Shown here piece by piece: positions 1-15,500 of a stretch of DNA of 64,000 bases (position 1 is the first letter of the stretch; every line of letters starts with the position of its first letter). Under the pieces are notes generated by a model. It was not told the origin of the DNA. It did no database searches and was given only the letters and a program-made list of their open reading frames with translations. A program made the translations under genes and the position numbers. Source of the stretch: Panicum virgatum (lineage: Eukaryota; Streptophyta; Magnoliopsida; Poales; Poaceae). The stretch spans positions 7,231,015-7,295,014 of the forward strand of contig NC_053146.1 in NCBI RefSeq assembly GCF_016808335.1. Direction: 5' to 3'.

Positions 1-3000
1 ATTGTCTCTTCTTTTTTCTCAGTAGTTTTGATAATTGTGCGGTTGTAGTCAGAAGGGGGATCTTGCGGAATGAATTTTCTCTTATTTGCTTCGCACATTC
101 CCTTAAAAAATTTCAAATCTCCCGGATTTATCACTTTCTCGGGCTCCGGCTTCGGCTTGAAGTGCTCTTTAACTCTTTCTTGAGTTATCCGATCGCATTC
201 TTCAAGGCTCATGTCCTAGGGTTTAATAGGAGCCTCCTTAGTTTTTTTCTTCTTTTCCTTCTTCTTTGGAGGCTCCTTAGCCGGTGCAGCTACCTTCTTT
301 GTCGGTAGCTGTTTCTGTTTCTTTGCCGGCGGCGGAGGGGGTGACCAAGGAGGTGACGGTGACGCTTGAGTGTTCATCGGCGCATGAGATGATGGTGATG
401 GAGAATGTACCGGTGAACCTTGCCGAGATAGTGCTGCCCTTGGGGAGTTTTACGGAGATGTCGGCCTTGGAGAGGCATGCTGAGATGCCGTTCTTGGTGT
501 TCGATCATCCGACTTTAGGACAATGTAGCGCTTATCCTATAGGATGTAGCCATGAATGACTTCTGCTAGTGTCCTCTCCCCATCGCCTCTAGGAATATCA
601 AGCTCGAGCGTCTCCCAACCCTGGCACACCTGCTCCATGCCAACTCTTGTGTATCCTGTCGAAATTTGCTGCCCGTGGTACACGTCGCCTGGTTGGGTTG
701 GCATGGCGGTACCGTACGCAACAGTGAACATTAAGTTCTTAATGGCAGTCTGCAGGTCACAAGGTGTCCACTAGGTGATCTCATCCAGTGGAAATCGCTG
801 CGGGGCCGTCGCTTCAACTGCGGCCTGGATCCCCATTGTCTCGACGGCGACGTCTGTGGAAGTGTAGCTGCTTTTCCGCTGAGACAGATGATCGGCTGCG
901 ACATTAGGCTCTGGAGGCACCGGTTGCGCTTGTTGTTGCTGGCTCATTGCTATGGCCACTTGGCGTTGAACCTCTTCCTCCAGTCTTTGATCATGTGACA
1001 TGAGCCGTTCCTCTAGCCTTCGCAAGTGCTCCCGCCCATCATTCTTTCTTCTTTGCTGGCTTCTATATGATTCAATGTAATCCTTGAACCCATACTTCCA
1101 CGGAACCACGCCTTTGCCTCTTGTGCGGTCCGGATGTTCTGGATTCCCAAGGGTGTAAGTCAACTCGTCCCTCTCTCTATCCGGCTGGAATGTTCCCTCA
1201 GCCGCTGCTTGTATGACCTCCTGTAGTCTCTGGGCTGCCAGCTAGATTTTTGGCCCATAGATGCAGGCCCTAGTCAATGGGTCCAAGCTTCCCCCGTGAC
1301 CATAAAACAAGGTCCTTGACCTTTCAGGCCAGTTCATGGTAGCAGGTTTGATGCCTCTATCAAGCAGATCCTGCTCCATCTTCTCCCATTTGGGTATTAC
1401 AAGCTTGTAGCCTCCTCGCCCTAGAGTGCAATGGTACACTTTCTTCGAGGCATTATCTTTGGCCTTCTGCACCTTCTGAAGCCCAAGCTCTGAAGACTTG
1501 TATTGCACAAATGCATCCCAGTGACCCCTGAGCTTTTCGAGCTCGCCGGTAAACACGGGCGTGGTCCTGGTCTTGATATATTTCTTCGTCAAAATTTTCT
1601 TCAATGATTGCAGCTGTTCGGCCATCTTGCTCAGGGTCCAGCGCTTGCATATCTCTTTTGATTCAGCTGGAACCATGAAGTTCTTCTTAAGCTCCCGCCA
1701 GCACCATTCTTTTTCTCTCTCGGGTACTGCATCCCGTTCCTTGCTTGGATTGGAAGCTTTCCATATCCTGAAGCTGATCGGGATGTGGTCCCTGATAATA
1801 CATCTGGATTGTCTTACGAATTTTTTGGCGGCAGCTTCTGGAGCGATCGGTTCACCATCTGGACCAACTTCCGTTATTATGTACTGCCCTTCCAGTTTCT
1901 TTGTCAGGCCTCGCTTTGTCTTTTTCTGCTGCGATGATGATCCAGACGCTATACAAAAATATTCATATACTTATATAGTATTCATATAGATTCAGATGAA
2001 AATATGATGTTCAATACAAGTAAATATAGTTGTGATATGTACATTAGCTTTTTGTTCACCAGCAGCGTCATCCTGAATGGATGGTGCCTCAATTCGGTTA
2101 CCGGACATATTCAAATATATGTCGGTATTGGTGCCATCATCAGCTTGTTCGGAGACATCTCCTTGTGCACCACCACCTTCGGCAATCATATTCAACAAGA
2201 ACTGTTCGTCTTCCATGTCTGTTTGTTGTCGCGGGTCCATCGTAACTAAAAAATGAATACAAATAAAACCCTTAAGAAAATTCTCTAAAAAATTCACATA
2301 TTTGCGAGGATTGGATCGGAATTCGTTTAGAAGGGGACTACGTTTGGATCGGACTACATTTACATGGACGTTTAGATGGAAAATACTCTAACCATTCGAT
2401 CGGAAACATGTCGGTAATGGTTGGAAACGGCCTTAGGAACCGGTTTTCCAAGCGGTCGGGATCGGTGAAGAGACAGCGAGAGAGCGTTGAACGAATGTGT
2501 GTGTGTGTGTGTGTGTGTCGGTGAGTGAGTGAGCGAGAGACCGAGCGTAAGTTTGTGTGTTAGCGCGAGTTTGCGAGCTCGATAAGTAATATAAATGACA
2601 CATTTGAATTAAGAATGAAGAATACATGTAATTAAAGTCTTTGAATGACATAATTAAATAATAAATACATGATAAATTAAAGTCTTTGAATACATCATAA
2701 TAGAAATTCTCTCTAATTCTCTATTTCCTTCTCTATTTCTCTCTAAATTCTCTCTAATTCTAACTATACCTCTATAATTAAAGAAAACACTATATCCATA
2801 ATTGAATTCTAATAATATATCTATAAATCAATTCTACTTAATATATAATAAACAAAACACTATATCCATAATTGAATTCTAATAATATCTCTAAATCAAT
2901 TCTACTTAATACATAATAAAGAAAACACTGTATTCATAATTGAATTCTAATAATATATCTATAAATCAATTCTACTTAATATATAATAAATAAAACACTA

Positions 3001-6000
3001 TATCCATAATATAATTCTAAAAATATCTATATGCATAATTGAATTCTAGTTAATATAAAACAAAAATTACTTAAACATAAAATTTTAAAAGAAAAAAGAA
3101 AATGTTGGCCGGCGGCCAACTTACAGGGCGGTTGAAGAGCGGCTGCCCTGGACGAGGCGAGCTGGCGGCGCGCAGCAGAGAGCGTGGCGGCGTGTTGGCG
3201 GAGACGGCCCTGGACGGCGGCACGCAGTGGCGGCGAAGACGAGGTGGCAGAAGGCGCGGCACGAGGGAAGGGCGGCGGCGCACCGGTGATCGGCCTGGCG
3301 GGGTCATCGTCGAAGGCGGCCGAGGCGTGGAGGTGGCCTGACGGTACTCGGCCGGCGATGGTGGGCGGCGGAGCTCGGGTGCGCGGCGCTCAGGGACGGG
3401 ATGGGGGATGTCGACGGCGCTCGGGGATGGCGGAGCTCAGCACCGATAGCGCGATGGGGCGGCGGAGCTCGGACGGCGGAGGTCGGCGGCGCTCGGGGAC
3501 GGCGGCGGCGGCGAGCAGGAGGCGCGGTGGGAGTAGGGGACGACGACGATGCGGCACAGATCAAGAAAACCACCAAGTGTTGGGAAAGGGGCCGGGGAGG
3601 AAGAAAGGAGATATAGGGGTGGGGGCCTTTTATCCCCGGTGGAGCCATGGCCCGGGACAAAAGGGCCTTTTGTCCCGGGTCGTGGCTCCACTTGGGACAA
3701 AAGGTGTTTTTAGGCGGGCCAGGAAAATTCCCAGCCCGCGGCCCACCTTTAGTCCCGGGTGGATCTACCACCCGGGACAAAAGGGCCCGTTTTTCCTCAT
3801 TCCCGCCAAATCTTTTGTTTGTTTTTTGTTTTTTTTACTTCTCTTTTAAAATATACTTTCATTTGTTAATTTAGTTAAAAAAATTATGGTTCCAAAAATT
3901 ATGGAAAAAAATTCTTATCTCTATATAGACTTGATACACGCAACAAAAATGTTTAATTTTCATTCAAGTGATTGGGTCAACGAAATTTCTAAATTTTTTG
4001 AAATCATATTTTTATGTTGACCATGCAAAAATATATTAGGTGAATAAATTTTTTAAAACTTTTGCTTTTCAACAGAAAGTGGGTTCTATCACGATATTTA
4101 TGTTTAAAAAATGAGTTTTACATAAAAATAAGCAATTTCATGACATTAATGAGTAGTGTGTGAGTTTTTGAGATAGTGTGTGTTAGTGAGAGATTGTGTG
4201 TGTTAGTGAGAGAGTATAGTGTGTTAATGTGAATGTAATTTCATGAAATAAATAAAATTAGTTGAGTAATCCATATTATTGTATGAAATAAATAAAATAA
4301 TAATATATATAACACATAAAGGATAATGGTACAGTACATATATAATAAAAGTATTCGAATTGTCATTACTTTTGTATAGAATAATAGGAAATGATTCAAG
4401 TACATGAAAGATTAGCGGTAACAGACTTTCTCTTGACAAATGTCCCTTGATTATGATCACGATGCAAGTATGGAGCATCATCATTCGCTAGCAGGATGCA
4501 TGGATCAGCATTTACTTCGAAAGGTGGAATGGCAACAAAGTTATTATATTCTTCTGACAAGTCTATCTTGTCCTCCACTCCAATGATGTTTCTCTTCCCT
4601 GATAGAACTATGTGTCGCTTAGGCTCATCCTTTTGCTTGTTTATCCCCTTCTTTGGCTTGCTGGACATGTCTTTAATATAGAAAACCTGAGCGACATCCT
4701 AGGCTAGGACAAACGGCTCGTCTCTATACCCAAGATTATTGAGATCAACTATTGTCATCCCATACTCATCTTTTGTTACCTCTCCTCTAGATAGCTTAAC
4801 CCATTGGCAACGAAATAGAGGCACCTTGAAATTGGGACCGTAACCCAGCTCCCATATATCTTCAATGTAGCCGTAATATGTATCCTTTTTTCCATTATTA
4901 TCCGTGGCATCCATACGGACACCGCTGTTTTGATTGGTACTCTTTTTATCTTGGGCTATCGTATAAAATGTACTACCATTTATCTCGTACCCTTGGTATG
5001 TTAAGATATTCCAAGATGGTCCCCTAGCCAATAAGAACAGTTGTTCACTTATATCTAAGTTATGCATTAGATACTTCCGCAACCAGCTGCCAAAAGTGTG
5101 TATGTGCTCACGTGTAATTCATGCCTCAGACTTTTTCGGGAATTCGAAGAGCAGAATCTTCTTGTGTTCCTCGATATACGGGTCAACCAAGGATGATTGT
5201 TGAAGAACCGTATAATGCGCTTTCTTGAATAAGAAATCATTTGTGCAGACATAAGATTTCTTTCCTAATGTACCCTTTCCATTTAGTCTCTCCTCATATC
5301 ATGAATCAGGGACCCCAATCGGTTTAAGGTCATCAATAAAGTCAACACAAAAGTCAATGACCTCCTCAGTTCCGTAGGCACTGGCAAAGCTTCCTTCTGG
5401 ACGAGCTCGATTACGAACACATTTCTTGAGTACCCCCATGAACCTTTCGAATGGGAACATGTTGTGTAGAAATACTGGTCCGAGGATACCAATCTCTTTC
5501 ACAAGGTGCACTAGAAGATGTGTCATGATGTTGAAGAAAGATGGTAGAAATATCAGCTCAAAGCCAACAAGGCATTGCACCACATCGTTTTGTAGCTTTA
5601 TCAAATTGTCCGGGTCAATTACCTTCTGAGAAACTGCGTTGAGGAAGGCACATAGCTTCACGATGGTTAACCGGACGTTATCAGGCAGAATCCCCCACAG
5701 CACAACTGGAAGAAGTTCGGTCATAAGCACGTGGCAGTCATGGGACTTGAGATTTGTAAATTTCTTCTCTGCCAAATTTAGGATTCCTTTTATATTGGAT
5801 GAGTATCCAGATGGAACCTTTATACTGCTCAAGCAGTCAAACATGCTTTTCTTCTCTTCCTTGCTAAGAGTATAGCTGGCAGGACTTAAGTATTCTCGTC
5901 CATTATCTCGCTGTTGTGGATGTAAGGCATCTTGTTCTTCCATACGTTGCAATTCTTGACGTGCTTCTAGTGAATCTTTTGTCTTTCCGTAAACTCCCAA

Positions 6001-9000
6001 GAATGCTATCAGGTTGACGCAAAGATTCTTCGTGAGGTGCATCACATCAATTGCATGACGAACATCTAAGACTTCCCAATATGGTAGCTCCGAAAATATA
6101 GATTTCTTCTTCCACATGGGCGTCATTCCGTTTTCATTCGGAATAGGTTGGCTACCAGGACCCTTTCCAAAAATAACTTCTAGATCTTTTACCATGTCGA
6201 AGACGTCTTTACCACTATGGTGCATCGGTTTTGTTCGATGGTCCGTTTGGCCTTTGAAATGCTTGCCCTTCTTTCGTACCGGATGCCTGATGGGAAGAAA
6301 CTGATGATGACCCATGTATACAACCTTCTTACAGTGAGTCAACCATATATTATCGGTATCATCTAAATAGTGTGTGCATGCTTTATATCCCTTGTTCGAA
6401 TGTCCTGACAAGTTACTAAGAGCAGGCCAGTCATTGATCGTTACGAACAGCAATGCTCGTAGGTTGAAGTTTTCCTGTTTGTATTCATCCCACATCCGTA
6501 CATCTTCATCGCCCCAGAGCAATAAGAGTTCTTCGACCAATGGTCTTAGGTACACATCAATGTCATTTCCTGGCTGCTTTGGGCCCGGGATAAGCACTGG
6601 CATCATGATGAACTTCCGTTTCATGCAGAGCCATAGTGGAATATTGTACATACAAAGAGTCACAGGCCAAGTGCTATGACCACTGCTCATCTCACCAAAA
6701 GGATTCATGCCATCCGTATTCAAACCGAACCTTATGTTTCTCGCATCCAATTCAAATTCAGGGTACGTTCTATCTATTTTTCTCCATTGCGACCCATCAG
6801 CGAGGTGTCTCAACATCGAGTCTTGCTTGCGTTCCTCTTTGTGTCATCGCATCAACTTAGCATTATCTTTATTTCTAAACAGACGCTTCAAACGTGGTAT
6901 TATAGGCGAATACCACATGACCTTCGTAGGAACTCTCTTCCGGGGATGCTCCCCCTCGACATCGCCAGGATCATCTTTTCTGATCTTGTAACGCAATGCA
7001 CTGCATACGGGACATGCATCCAAATTCTTGTACTCGCCTCGGTAGAGGATGCAGTCATTGGGGCATGCATGTATCTTTTGCACTTCCAATCCTAGAGGGC
7101 AAACAAGTTGTTTGCCTTCATATGTTGTGGTAGGCAATTTGTTGTCCTTAGGAAGCATTTTTTAACAAGTTTCAGTAATTCACCAAATTCCTTGTCGGAT
7201 ACACCATTTGTCGCCTTCCATTGCAGCAATTCCAAGGTGGTGCCAAACTTCTTCAATCTATTTTCACAATCTGGGTACAACAACTTACGGTGGTTCTCTA
7301 ACATCTTCTGGAACTTCAACCTCTCTGTTTCACTCTCAGAGTCTGCCCGCACATTGTGCAGTGCCTGCCCCAGATCGTCGATGGGATCATCTTCTGCTAC
7401 ATCTACTTCGGGCTCTTCCATGGAAATATCGTCATTGAATACACCGAATCCAGCATTCCCGGGAAAGTGGTCATCAAAATCTTCTTCTTCATTGTCTTCC
7501 ACGGTAACCCCCTGTTCTCCGTGCTTCGTCCAACAAACATACTTCTCCATAAAACCATTTGCGAAAATGTGGCTGTGTAGGATTCTTGAAGAGGAGTAAT
7601 CCTTGTTATTGTTGCAATGAACACACGGGCAGCACATAAAACTATTCTGCTTGTTTGCCTCAACCACAGACAAAAAATAATGCAAGCCTTCAATGAATTC
7701 GTTCGAACGTCGGTCAGCATTGTAGATCCATTGCCGGTCCATCTGTATTTTAAAGAAATCGATTTGAATTCTTTACACGTATCGAATAAATAAAATATAT
7801 CAAACCTAAATTAAACTAAATGTACCATAACATGAATAATTAAAAGATCTACAATATCCATCATACATCATGATTAATTAAAAAGAGTACTTAATCCATT
7901 ACAGAACTTAACAAAGGAGTACTCAACATGCAACTTAAAAATTCGCACAACAACACATAGATTTTCAACCGTCCTTGCGTGGGAAAGCAGAATGCTCTGA
8001 CGGATTTCTTGCTGGCGCAGAAGAAGATGGCGGAGCTGAAACCTCCAAGTTTGGTGGTGACGAACCGTAACGCCGCAACAAATTCTCAAGATCAAACGGA
8101 GGTTCCTCGCCCCTTGCCACACATTCTCTATATTTTTTCCAAATAACGGAGCGCTACCCTATGAAAAGCATTAGGTTTCTTGCACCGACAACCTACTGGA
8201 GTTGTGCCCTTCTCTCCAGAAAGACAACGATTACCCCCACCGCCGCCACTCCCTCTAGCTGCTGAAGCCATATTTTACTGGAAAACACTTTTATTTTTCA
8301 CAAAATTATAAATTCTTACAATTACAATGTAAATATTATTTACTATTACAATTACAATGATCAGATTAATTACTCTTGCAAATAACAATGAAAATATATA
8401 AAAAGACGAAATCTCTAATTAATTGAAAGAAATCTCTATAACTCTTAATTATTTTGACACCCTTCAGTTCCAGGAGAACACTCTTTTCAATATCCAGAAA
8501 CCTTCTAAAAGAAAAAAAACTTTATTTCAGAAAATGTATATGTCGATAACCTCGACCCTGCGGTGATGACACTGCCTTTCGGGGGGCATGGTGTTGTACA
8601 AGTACTTCACAAATAGGCCAGTCGCAACACCAACATTTACGGTTGATAGGAACACAGCACTTGGCACAGGCAGCATGCTCGTTGATATGCTCTCAGTGCA
8701 ACAAAGGCCACGTTGACTGTGCCAAATGTTGTGTTCGTATTAACCGCAAGTGCTGGTGTTGCGACTAGCCCATTGGTGACGTCCTTATAACGCATCGTGT
8801 ATCCCCGAAATGTAGTGCCACCACCGTTGAATGGAGATTAACGACGTATACTTATTTCGAAATAAAGATATTTTAAGCTTCTAGATGGTTTCAGTGTGAG
8901 CATGAACGAATACATCACTAGCGTGGCAAAATAATCCATTCATAATAAAAAAAATCTAATATACTCATTTCATTAATTCATTCATTAATACAAAAATCAA

Positions 9001-9576
9001 CTATCCACAATATGGTCATATATACAAGTAAATCACATGAACTGTCTATACTCATTCTAAAAATTTCTACTATCCACATACTCATCTAAATCTAAAAGAA
9101 AATCACACCTACATATGCAATCTAAATGTCCAAGAAATGAGCTACACATTTTCTCTATTTCTAAAGCATGAAATGAGCTACACAAGCCAAGGAAGAAGAG
9201 AAAAATAAGCCCCAAACCTTTAGCGCCGATGGATGGACGGAGGAATCAAAGATCTTCACAAATGTGGTAAAGAAATGAGCAAGAACTCCCCTCTCTCGAG
9301 CCAAGAACAGTAAGAACAAATGAGCTGAATGGCTCGGCCGGGAGGAGAGGGAAGGGAATAAGGGGAGCAAAGAGTTTTGTCCCGGTTGGAGCCACCAACC
9401 GGGATAAAAGGGTTTATCCCGGTTGGTGTCTCCAACCGGGACAAAAGGCCCCTGTCCCCCCCCCCCCCCCGCTGGCCCGGCTAGCCATTGGATCCAGAAC
9501 AAAAGCCACCTATTGTCTCGGGCCCAAAGTCAGCCGGGACAAATGGCCTAGAACAAAGGCATGTTCTGTAGTAGTG
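1..9576 (-). mobile_element. Large CACTA (En/Spm) transposon, decayed, truncated by window edge
   Basis: The right border ends in CTGTAGTAGTG at 9566-9576. Read from the minus strand this is the CACTACTACAG terminus that defines CACTA elements. Just inside lie paired subterminal palindromes (about 9377-9447) of the TTGTCCCGGTTGG / CCAACCGGGA type. Two transposon genes run on the minus strand away from this end: a tnp2-type transposase (7742-4396), then a Transposase_24-type second gene (2240 to beyond position 1). This is the usual CACTA gene order. The left terminus lies outside the window, so neither the target duplication nor the full length can be read. Both genes carry stops, so this copy is not autonomous. 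The interior also holds GC-rich and tandem-repeat DNA (2300-4200). Confidence 0.9.
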
Positions 9577-12500
9577 TTTCTTTCACACACGTCCATTTCC
9601 TAGCATATGATTGTCACGTAACTGGTTCATATTTTTAAAGCTGAGTAGCTGTTGGAGTAAGTGACAAATGGGTTGCTCCAATGGAAGGCATCTGCACCTT
9701 CCTAGTCTTGCAGTCGAAAGGATCAGCCCATATGTATGAATGAATCCGGCTAGCTGCACAGTATAGAAGTACATACCAATCACACAAAAACAGAAAAAAA
9801 AATCATTGTAGATTAGTCTATACTTTCTTTGCAATCGAGTTGCAGGATGACTAGGGCACCCATGTTACAGGGAAAGTTGAAAAATAGTTGCATGATCACA
9901 AACATGATGCTAGCTAGCTGATGGTACAATCTGAGGATATGCTATTATTCTTGATTCTAGACATTAATCCCATCCGAACAGCATAATAATTGGCGTTTAT
10001 TGAAAATTTGAAATCATGTTACTAATTTAGTTTTGAAGTAAGCCATGGATTCTTGCTACGACGTTCTAGAATCGGTTGCGCAGCCCAGGAGGCTGCATAT
10101 ACAAGTAGTTCAAGGCATTCTAGAGACGTCACAGCGCTAAGAACAAGAGATAGGAACATGAGTGTTGTTAAAATCTACACTAAGCCTAACCTTTTCCCCC
10201 TAACAGATCATGTCCAAAAACTGGAATCTATGGGCAAAGTACAAACTTTCAACTCTTGATTCTCGTATGTCCGTATGCTCATGCATGCTGCATTCAGAAT
10301 GCATGCTGCATTCAGAAAGGTGACCAATTATTCTTTATGCATAAGTAAAACTGTCAGTGATAAATCGTGTGTGCTATATATGTGTCTAACAGATTCCCTT
10401 ATTCATAACTTTCAAAAAGATTCCCTTATTGAGAAAAATTCTGTCTAACAGACGGTTCATACTAATTATCTTTAATAATATCACAAAAAGTAACGTTTCA
10501 CAAACCGTCACTGATGGAGATTATCATTTATGATTTTTGAACATGAACTCTGAGTTCGAAAACTAGGTGACACCTACTTGTCGAATATCTTGACCGGCTT
10601 GACACGTAAAACCTGACAATTCAGGAACCCCAGTGAAAACAATTTCAAACAACCTGTAATGAACCAATTACATTTGATATCCAATATACATGCGCACGCG
10701 TAGAAACAGCACCAACTGACTGCTGATCATCTATTTTCCTCATCCAAGTTTATTGTACAAACAATTATCACCAAGTACACCTAAAAGTAAAAAATTCTGC
10801 GTTGTGAGCAATGAGCATGCTCAAACCAGCTGGTGTATCATTTGTTAAAAAGCTCTATATGGACGTATATACATGTCCAAATAAACAATCTCGATGGTGC
10901 ATCCTAATAAATGACTAAATTGGCTGGAGCAGAGCAGTACTGATCTTCTGTATATGCATGTCAGGTAGGGTGAAGCCATTGTTATGAATGATCGAGAGCA
11001 ATAGAGCGATGATTGCCATGTGTGCCGACCAGATCCGATCCCTGCTTTATTTGTCCTGGCCGTAAAACTTTTCTTATAAGTTTTGGTCGCAAACTCGATG
11101 GGGTAACAAGACGCAGCCAGTACAAGGGTACGGTGTTGGACTTGGACAAAAATGTTAACATATTTTATAAAATATGCTATCTAGCTTCGCTTTCTTTTTT
11201 GGCATGACCTTCCTCCGTTTACATCATGTTAGGCCAGTCTCAGTATAGTATATGCAAAGCTGCAACAAATGAAATTCATATCCAAAGTCCATCATTAAAC
11301 TCCAGCAAAGAAAACACGGTACACCGAACCTTTTCAGTTAATTTATTTTCATACTTAAGGTATATGGGTCATTCAAAAAAAAATGAGTTAAGGTATAAGA
11401 TGTATTCTTCCCAATTTGTTGATATAAGGTGCACATATATAGATATATTTTTTCATCGTCAAATTTTTCATTAATTAATCCTAATTAGTGTGAGGAAAGT
11501 ATTTGGTCACTATGATTACATATGTATATTGTTTAGTGTAATTATATAAGTAGTAGTAGCTAGCACGGTCACGATCACTCATTTGTCTCATGTGGCCGCG
11601 CCTGATAAGGATGAACAAACCTTCTGGGACGACGTCCTTGATGTGCTGATCACTGAGGTTGATCAGAAAATTTCTTATGTCTCTATTCAACGAATAATTT
11701 CTTATGTTGCACACGCCAGTCCACTCTCTAATTGATAAATAAGCAAAATCTAGTGCTTGGTTCTCTAACCTTCTTAATACCTTCGTCCACTCTAATTAGT
11801 TTATCATATACTCCCTCCATTCCACATTGTAAACTATCCAACTTTCTTCGAGAGTCAAAATATTTCATGTTTGACCAAGTTTATATAATAAAGTAGTAAC
11901 ATTTATGGTGCCAAATAAGTTTATAAGATTAGATTCTATCAATTTCATAGTATATTTATTTGGTGCTATAAATATTTACAATCTTTTCTATAATTTTGGT
12001 CAAAAATAAAAATAGTTTGACTCACCAAAAAAATTGAAATGACTTACAATTTGAAAACGGATGGAGTATTTTTTTCGGAATATAGTACAGAAGCAGATGC
12101 TCACATACATGCTCGCACACTCACCCCTATGAATACACACACAGTCTTACCCATTGAGCACCTCCGAGAGACTGAGCCGGTAGATCCTCGAGATCGATGC
12201 TTAAATAATCCTGGAATAAATTCAGGAAAATACGAGCATTCATGCCCAGTCTATAACTCGAACCCGGGTGGGCAGGTTCCACCATAAAGAATGTTACCTC
12301 AGCTATGCTCGGTTCGCAAAATTAACCTCATTAGTACCGTACATAAACATATTGGTATAGGAGTAGCATGTTGAATCATGAACAGATAGAAATACAATAC
12401 CGCAGCCACACATGACAATCGTCATGGTACTTATCAAATAGTTGTCAGTTTTCTTTCAGAACTAATAACTACAAACTCAGATGCTCACATGCAAGCATAC

Positions 12501-15500
12501 AATTAACTATTTAGGACTAAATTAAAGTTCTTATATACTACTTCCAACAGCCACAAATAAATTATCGTTTTAAACATCCACATGATATTAATAATATTAT
12601 TTCTAACAAATTCTAGAAGCATAGCAAAATTTTATTATTAGGAAACTACTTTTTAGACAAATATACTTATATATCACTTTTACATATCCAAACTCATCAA
12701 CTCATAAAGATAATTTCTAACTGTAAATTCAAAGTATGTAGTTAATTCGTAGCTAATATAATACTATACACAACTTATCTATGATTGGAGAAGTACTAGT
12801 ACACAATTATTTCAATGCTTTAACTAATCATCAACTCAAAAACAAATACTTAACCTAAAAATGCATACCATTGTATTTGTATTTTGTAGGGATGGAAACG
12901 GGAAGACAAATATCCGAAATCCATATCCGATTAAACATCTATGTGGTATAGGTATCCATACTCAAATTTAGTGTGGTAGTAAAGTGGTTATATCTGAATC
13001 TTTGTTGATTTTCAATATTCGATTCCATATCCGTATTTGACAATATCCGATGCTATATCCATATCCGTATTCATTGAAACTATTTAAAAGTCATCTCCAT
13101 CTTTTATAACCAATGTTATATTAATTTTATAATAAGATAGAAGATGATTCAGTTTACTTTTAAATAACCTTAATTTCCTCTTCATGGGAGAAACTATTTA
13201 TAATTTGTTATTTATATATTTATAGAAATTGCTTATATAGTTATTAAAAATAATTTTAGTTTTTCTCTTATTTTCATATATTTTTATATTAAAATATTTG
13301 TTGATAAATATGTTATTTTTTACTAGCTATCTTTGTTATATTATTATACTTAAGTTTCTAAATGTATAACAAGTTTATATTTAAAACTACTAATAAAGAA
13401 AATAGCTAAATATTTTTATATATCAAGTAATATCCGAATGCGAATCCGAATCCATTATATCCGTTTTGCATATGCATTCAATAATTTTTGAATTCATGTT
13501 CATATCGAAATAAATATGGTAAACTATTCGGATTTGATTCTATGCAAATTCGGTCCGTTTTCTTGCTTGCTATCTTGGTCGGTGCGTGTTTATCGTGAGA
13601 AATTCTCGTGAGGCGCGAGAAAGTCGCCTCGCGCCAGCCACACGACTCCACCGTAGGCTGCAGGCATGCGTGTATACGTGGCACTTGCCGGCCACAGGTG
13701 GGCCCTGTATTTTGCACAGACACTCCACGTACGTCACCGGCTTTCGTTGGTCTTGCTTGCTCACCCAGGTTGAGGGTCCATTCTTGAGTTCTTCAACTTT
13801 AGCTGACTGTACAATGCATCGTATGGTTCATGCCTTCCTTCAGCTGCAAGGTAATGATGTCGGTTTGGATGTACACGGACAATAGAGTGTAACTTAAAAT
13901 TTTTATAGTAGTTAGTATACTGTGAGAATATACTTCAAGGTAAGTTTTTTATGCGTCAGCTTCAATATTCTGTTCAAAAAGCCAACTCCAACCCTTGAGC
14001 CATTAATATAATATATTGACAAAGAATTATTGTGAGGAACCGTCCAAATTATCTCGACTAAACCGGGTTGAAAGGATCGGTTGCTCTAGCCTAAGAGGGG
14101 GAGGGGGTGCATTAGTCACTAATAAAAACTTTGACATATGGTCCCAACTAGTTTGCACAAAACTTAAACTAAAACATGCTATCTAGATGTGCAACTAGGT
14201 TGTTCTAGTGTGAAACCCCTATCCCAAAAAAGTTTAGCAACCTATAGCCTTTCCTATCAAGAAATTATTCTATGAAAGTAAAGGCACACAAATTGCTAGT
14301 ATGAAATGCGGAAGCTTAATGAGCGGGATAGGAGATAGCAAACTCTTGACGCGGGTGTTTATCCCGTGGTTCGGTTAGCCACAAAGGCGCACCTACATTC
14401 ACGTTATTGTAGCACTCACTAAGAGTATTGCTACTCGGCCACCAAGTCTCTTCCGTGAACACAATCACGGTCACCTTGGCCCCGGGTTCCACTAAGGAGC
14501 TTCTCCACAAAGGATGGGGGTCTCCACGTCCCCCGCACAAAGATGTCGTCGCCGTTCCACACCAAGTCGGAGGGTCGATGACGTTGCCGGCGAGCTTCAC
14601 GCTCCAAGGTGCCGGCGCACCAAGCTTTTGTTTTGGTTCGCTAATGAACCACAGCACAAAGGCTCGAAGCCTTGCAATCTCACTCACTAAGAGCTAATCC
14701 TTTACACAACACTCTCAAAGTGTGCTAAGGGCTAAGGATATGATCCTGATGCTCTTGTATGGCTTGGAGATGTTCTTGAGTATGTGTGGGAAGTCTAGCA
14801 ACTCCAGCTATCTTCAAATGGCCGGGGGATGCCATATATATAGGCCACCAAGTCTTGTAGCCGTTGCTCCAACGGTCAGCAAAAAATCTGCGTATCATCG
14901 GATGAACCGATGCCTCTGGCATGGGTAGCGTCGGTTCATCCGGTCACTCTAAGCAACTGAAGTAGCCGTTGGCTTCTCTAACACAGTTGCAGCGACTCCA
15001 GGGACCATCGGTTAAACCGATGCTTATGGCGTCGGTTCAACCGGTCTCTCACAGCAACTTGTTGGGCTCTTCTCTTTTGCTGACGTCAATGCACCGACGC
15101 AATACTCCGATGCACCGTCGGTTGAACCGGTGCTGAAGAAACTTCTCCTGGGCACTTGACATCGTCTCTGGTACACAGTACGCCCAATGCACCGATGCCC
15201 TTTCTTGGACCGTCGGTTCAACCGGTGCCTATAGGCTGACTTGGCTTCGATTCCCTTCTGCACCAAACATCATAGCGTCGGTTCTTCCGACAAGCGTCGG
15301 ATGCACCGATGCTTAGGCATCGGTTCTTCCGGTGCTCCTGATCCGAAGAGCTTTCAGGGCGCTGCCCTGAGACCCGCGAGGGGCGGCTCCCCCTCGACCC
15401 CCGTCTGCTAACCGGGTAGCGGAACCCCCGTAGGGGCGGCCATTCGGGCCTAGCTACGCCTATCTTCTCTTGTCTTTGTCATCACTTGAACCTAAACGCC